Notes under the pieces: model-generated | What the model was told of the DNA's origin: nothing | What the model saw: the letters and a program-made list of their open reading frames with translations, nothing else | The model's database searches: none | In this document: positions 5,445 through 5,909 of the stretch, piece after piece | Numbering within the stretch: position 1 is the stretch's first letter | Layout of the letters: the number at the start of each line of letters is the position of its first letter | Assembly (NCBI GenBank): GCA_945931735.1 | Contig: CAMEPN010000134.1 | Span: 1-5,909 of the forward strand | DNA: 5,909 nucleotides | Direction: 5' to 3' | DNA from: an uncultured Clostridia bacterium | GTDB lineage: Bacteria; Bacillota; Clostridia; Oscillospirales; Ruminococcaceae | Made by a program: the position numbers and the translations under genes

Positions 5445-5909
5445 ATGCGGAAATTCGGTCTTATCGGTCACCCCCTCGGTCACTCGCTCTCCCCGCAGAT
5501 ACACACCCGCCTGTTCGAGCTGAGCGGCGAAACGGTGGATTATCAGCTTTACGACATTGCCCCCGAGGAGCTTGAAAGCAAATTTGACTTCCTGTCGACC
5601 CTCGACGGCTTTAATATCACTATCCCGCACAAGGTCGGGATAATCGGCTACTGCGACAAGCTCTCCGACGGCGCGCAGCGCTACCGCTCGGTAAACTGCG
5701 TTGCAAACGGCGATGTCAAAACCGGCTATAACACAGACGTGCTCGGCTTCACAAAGTCGATAGATATGCTCGGCGCGTCGCTGAAGTCAAACGTGCTGCT
5801 CATCGGCTGCGGCGGCGTCGGCAGAATGATGGCGATAGAAACCGCGCTCGAGGGCGGTAATCTCACCATTGCCGCGCTCCCCTCGGACAAGCCCCTCGCG
5901 GAGGAGGTC
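5445..5909 (+). CDS. aroE: Shikimate dehydrogenase (AroE), N-terminal 155 residues
   Basis: AroE reduces 3-dehydroshikimate to shikimate in the aromatic amino acid pathway. The gene runs off the right edge; the family is usually about 270-290 residues. Translation starts MRKFGLIGHPLGHSLSPQIH, containing the substrate-binding SLSP serines (Ser14, Ser16). Then come NITIPHK (57-63) with the catalytic Lys63, VNCV (83-86; usually VNTV), and GYNTDVLGF (94-102) with the catalytic-pair Asp98. The nucleotide-binding loop reads GCGGVGRMMA (121-130), not the common GAGGAARA. The following strand reads LTIAALPSDK where NADP-dependent AroE proteins usually show an NRT motif. It is therefore a divergent AroE whose cofactor is uncertain; related quinate/shikimate dehydrogenases (YdiB, Ael1 types) are possible. 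It follows fabD by 12 nt. Confidence 0.92.
   Translation, partial: MRKFGLIGHPLGHSLSPQIHTRLFELSGETVDYQLYDIAPEELESKFDFLSTLDGFNITIPHKVGIIGYCDKLSDGAQRYRSVNCVANGDVKTGYNTDVLGFTKSIDMLGASLKSNVLLIGCGGVGRMMAIETALEGGNLTIAALPSDKPLAEEV

Noticed and set aside
4485..5630. Minus-strand open frame of 381 codons
   Set aside because: Antisense to fabD and the start of aroE, whose catalytic motifs are intact; no motif or initiation signal supports it.

Overview
The window is a chromosomal type II fatty acid synthesis (FAS II) locus from a GC-rich Gram-positive bacterium, most likely a member of the Clostridia (Ruminococcaceae/Oscillospiraceae-like). This assignment is inferred from strong AGGAGG-type ribosome binding sites before nearly every gene, the Firmicutes-style mixing of fab and acc genes in one operon, Clostridia-like protein sequences (AccB biotinylation motif ESMKLMNEI, FabF ending in NSLGFGGHN), and a strong G/C third-position preference in genes set against AT-rich intergenic DNA. 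Species cannot be named from sequence reading alone.

Leftward (minus-strand) operon, in transcription order: fabH (4258-3260), fabG (3183-2440), fabF (2411-1164), accB (1144-665), fabZ (655-206) and the first 58 codons of accC (174-1, running off the left edge). Gaps are 76, 28, 19, 9 and 31 nt, so this is almost certainly one transcription unit, with a possible internal promoter before fabG. Rightward (plus-strand) unit: fabD (4509-5432), then after 12 nt aroE (5445 to the right edge, first 155 codons).

The two units diverge from a 250-nt AT-rich spacer (4259-4508). It holds a near-consensus sigma-A-type promoter for fabH (TTGACA, 17 bp, TAAAAT), a leader of about 140 nt with a strong hairpin and an alternative pairing, a perfect 8-bp inverted repeat between the fabH promoter and the fabD ribosome binding site, and a weaker rightward promoter candidate close to fabH.

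Together the genes cover most of fatty acid initiation and elongation. AccB and AccC are the carrier and carboxylase of acetyl-CoA carboxylase and help make malonyl-CoA. FabD moves malonyl to acyl carrier protein (ACP). FabH primes with acyl-CoA, FabF elongates, FabG reduces and FabZ dehydrates. An enoyl-ACP reductase (fabK/fabI/fabL/fabV) and acpP are not in the window; accD/accA may follow accC outside it. Compared with the common Firmicutes arrangement, fabD has been moved out of the operon, inverted and paired with the shikimate gene aroE. I see no mobile element, CRISPR array, tRNA or rRNA and no evidence of a wholly new system. The points worth a second look are regulatory (the divergent spacer) and residue-level (FabG cofactor position, FabH loop and pocket residue, AroE cofactor site).
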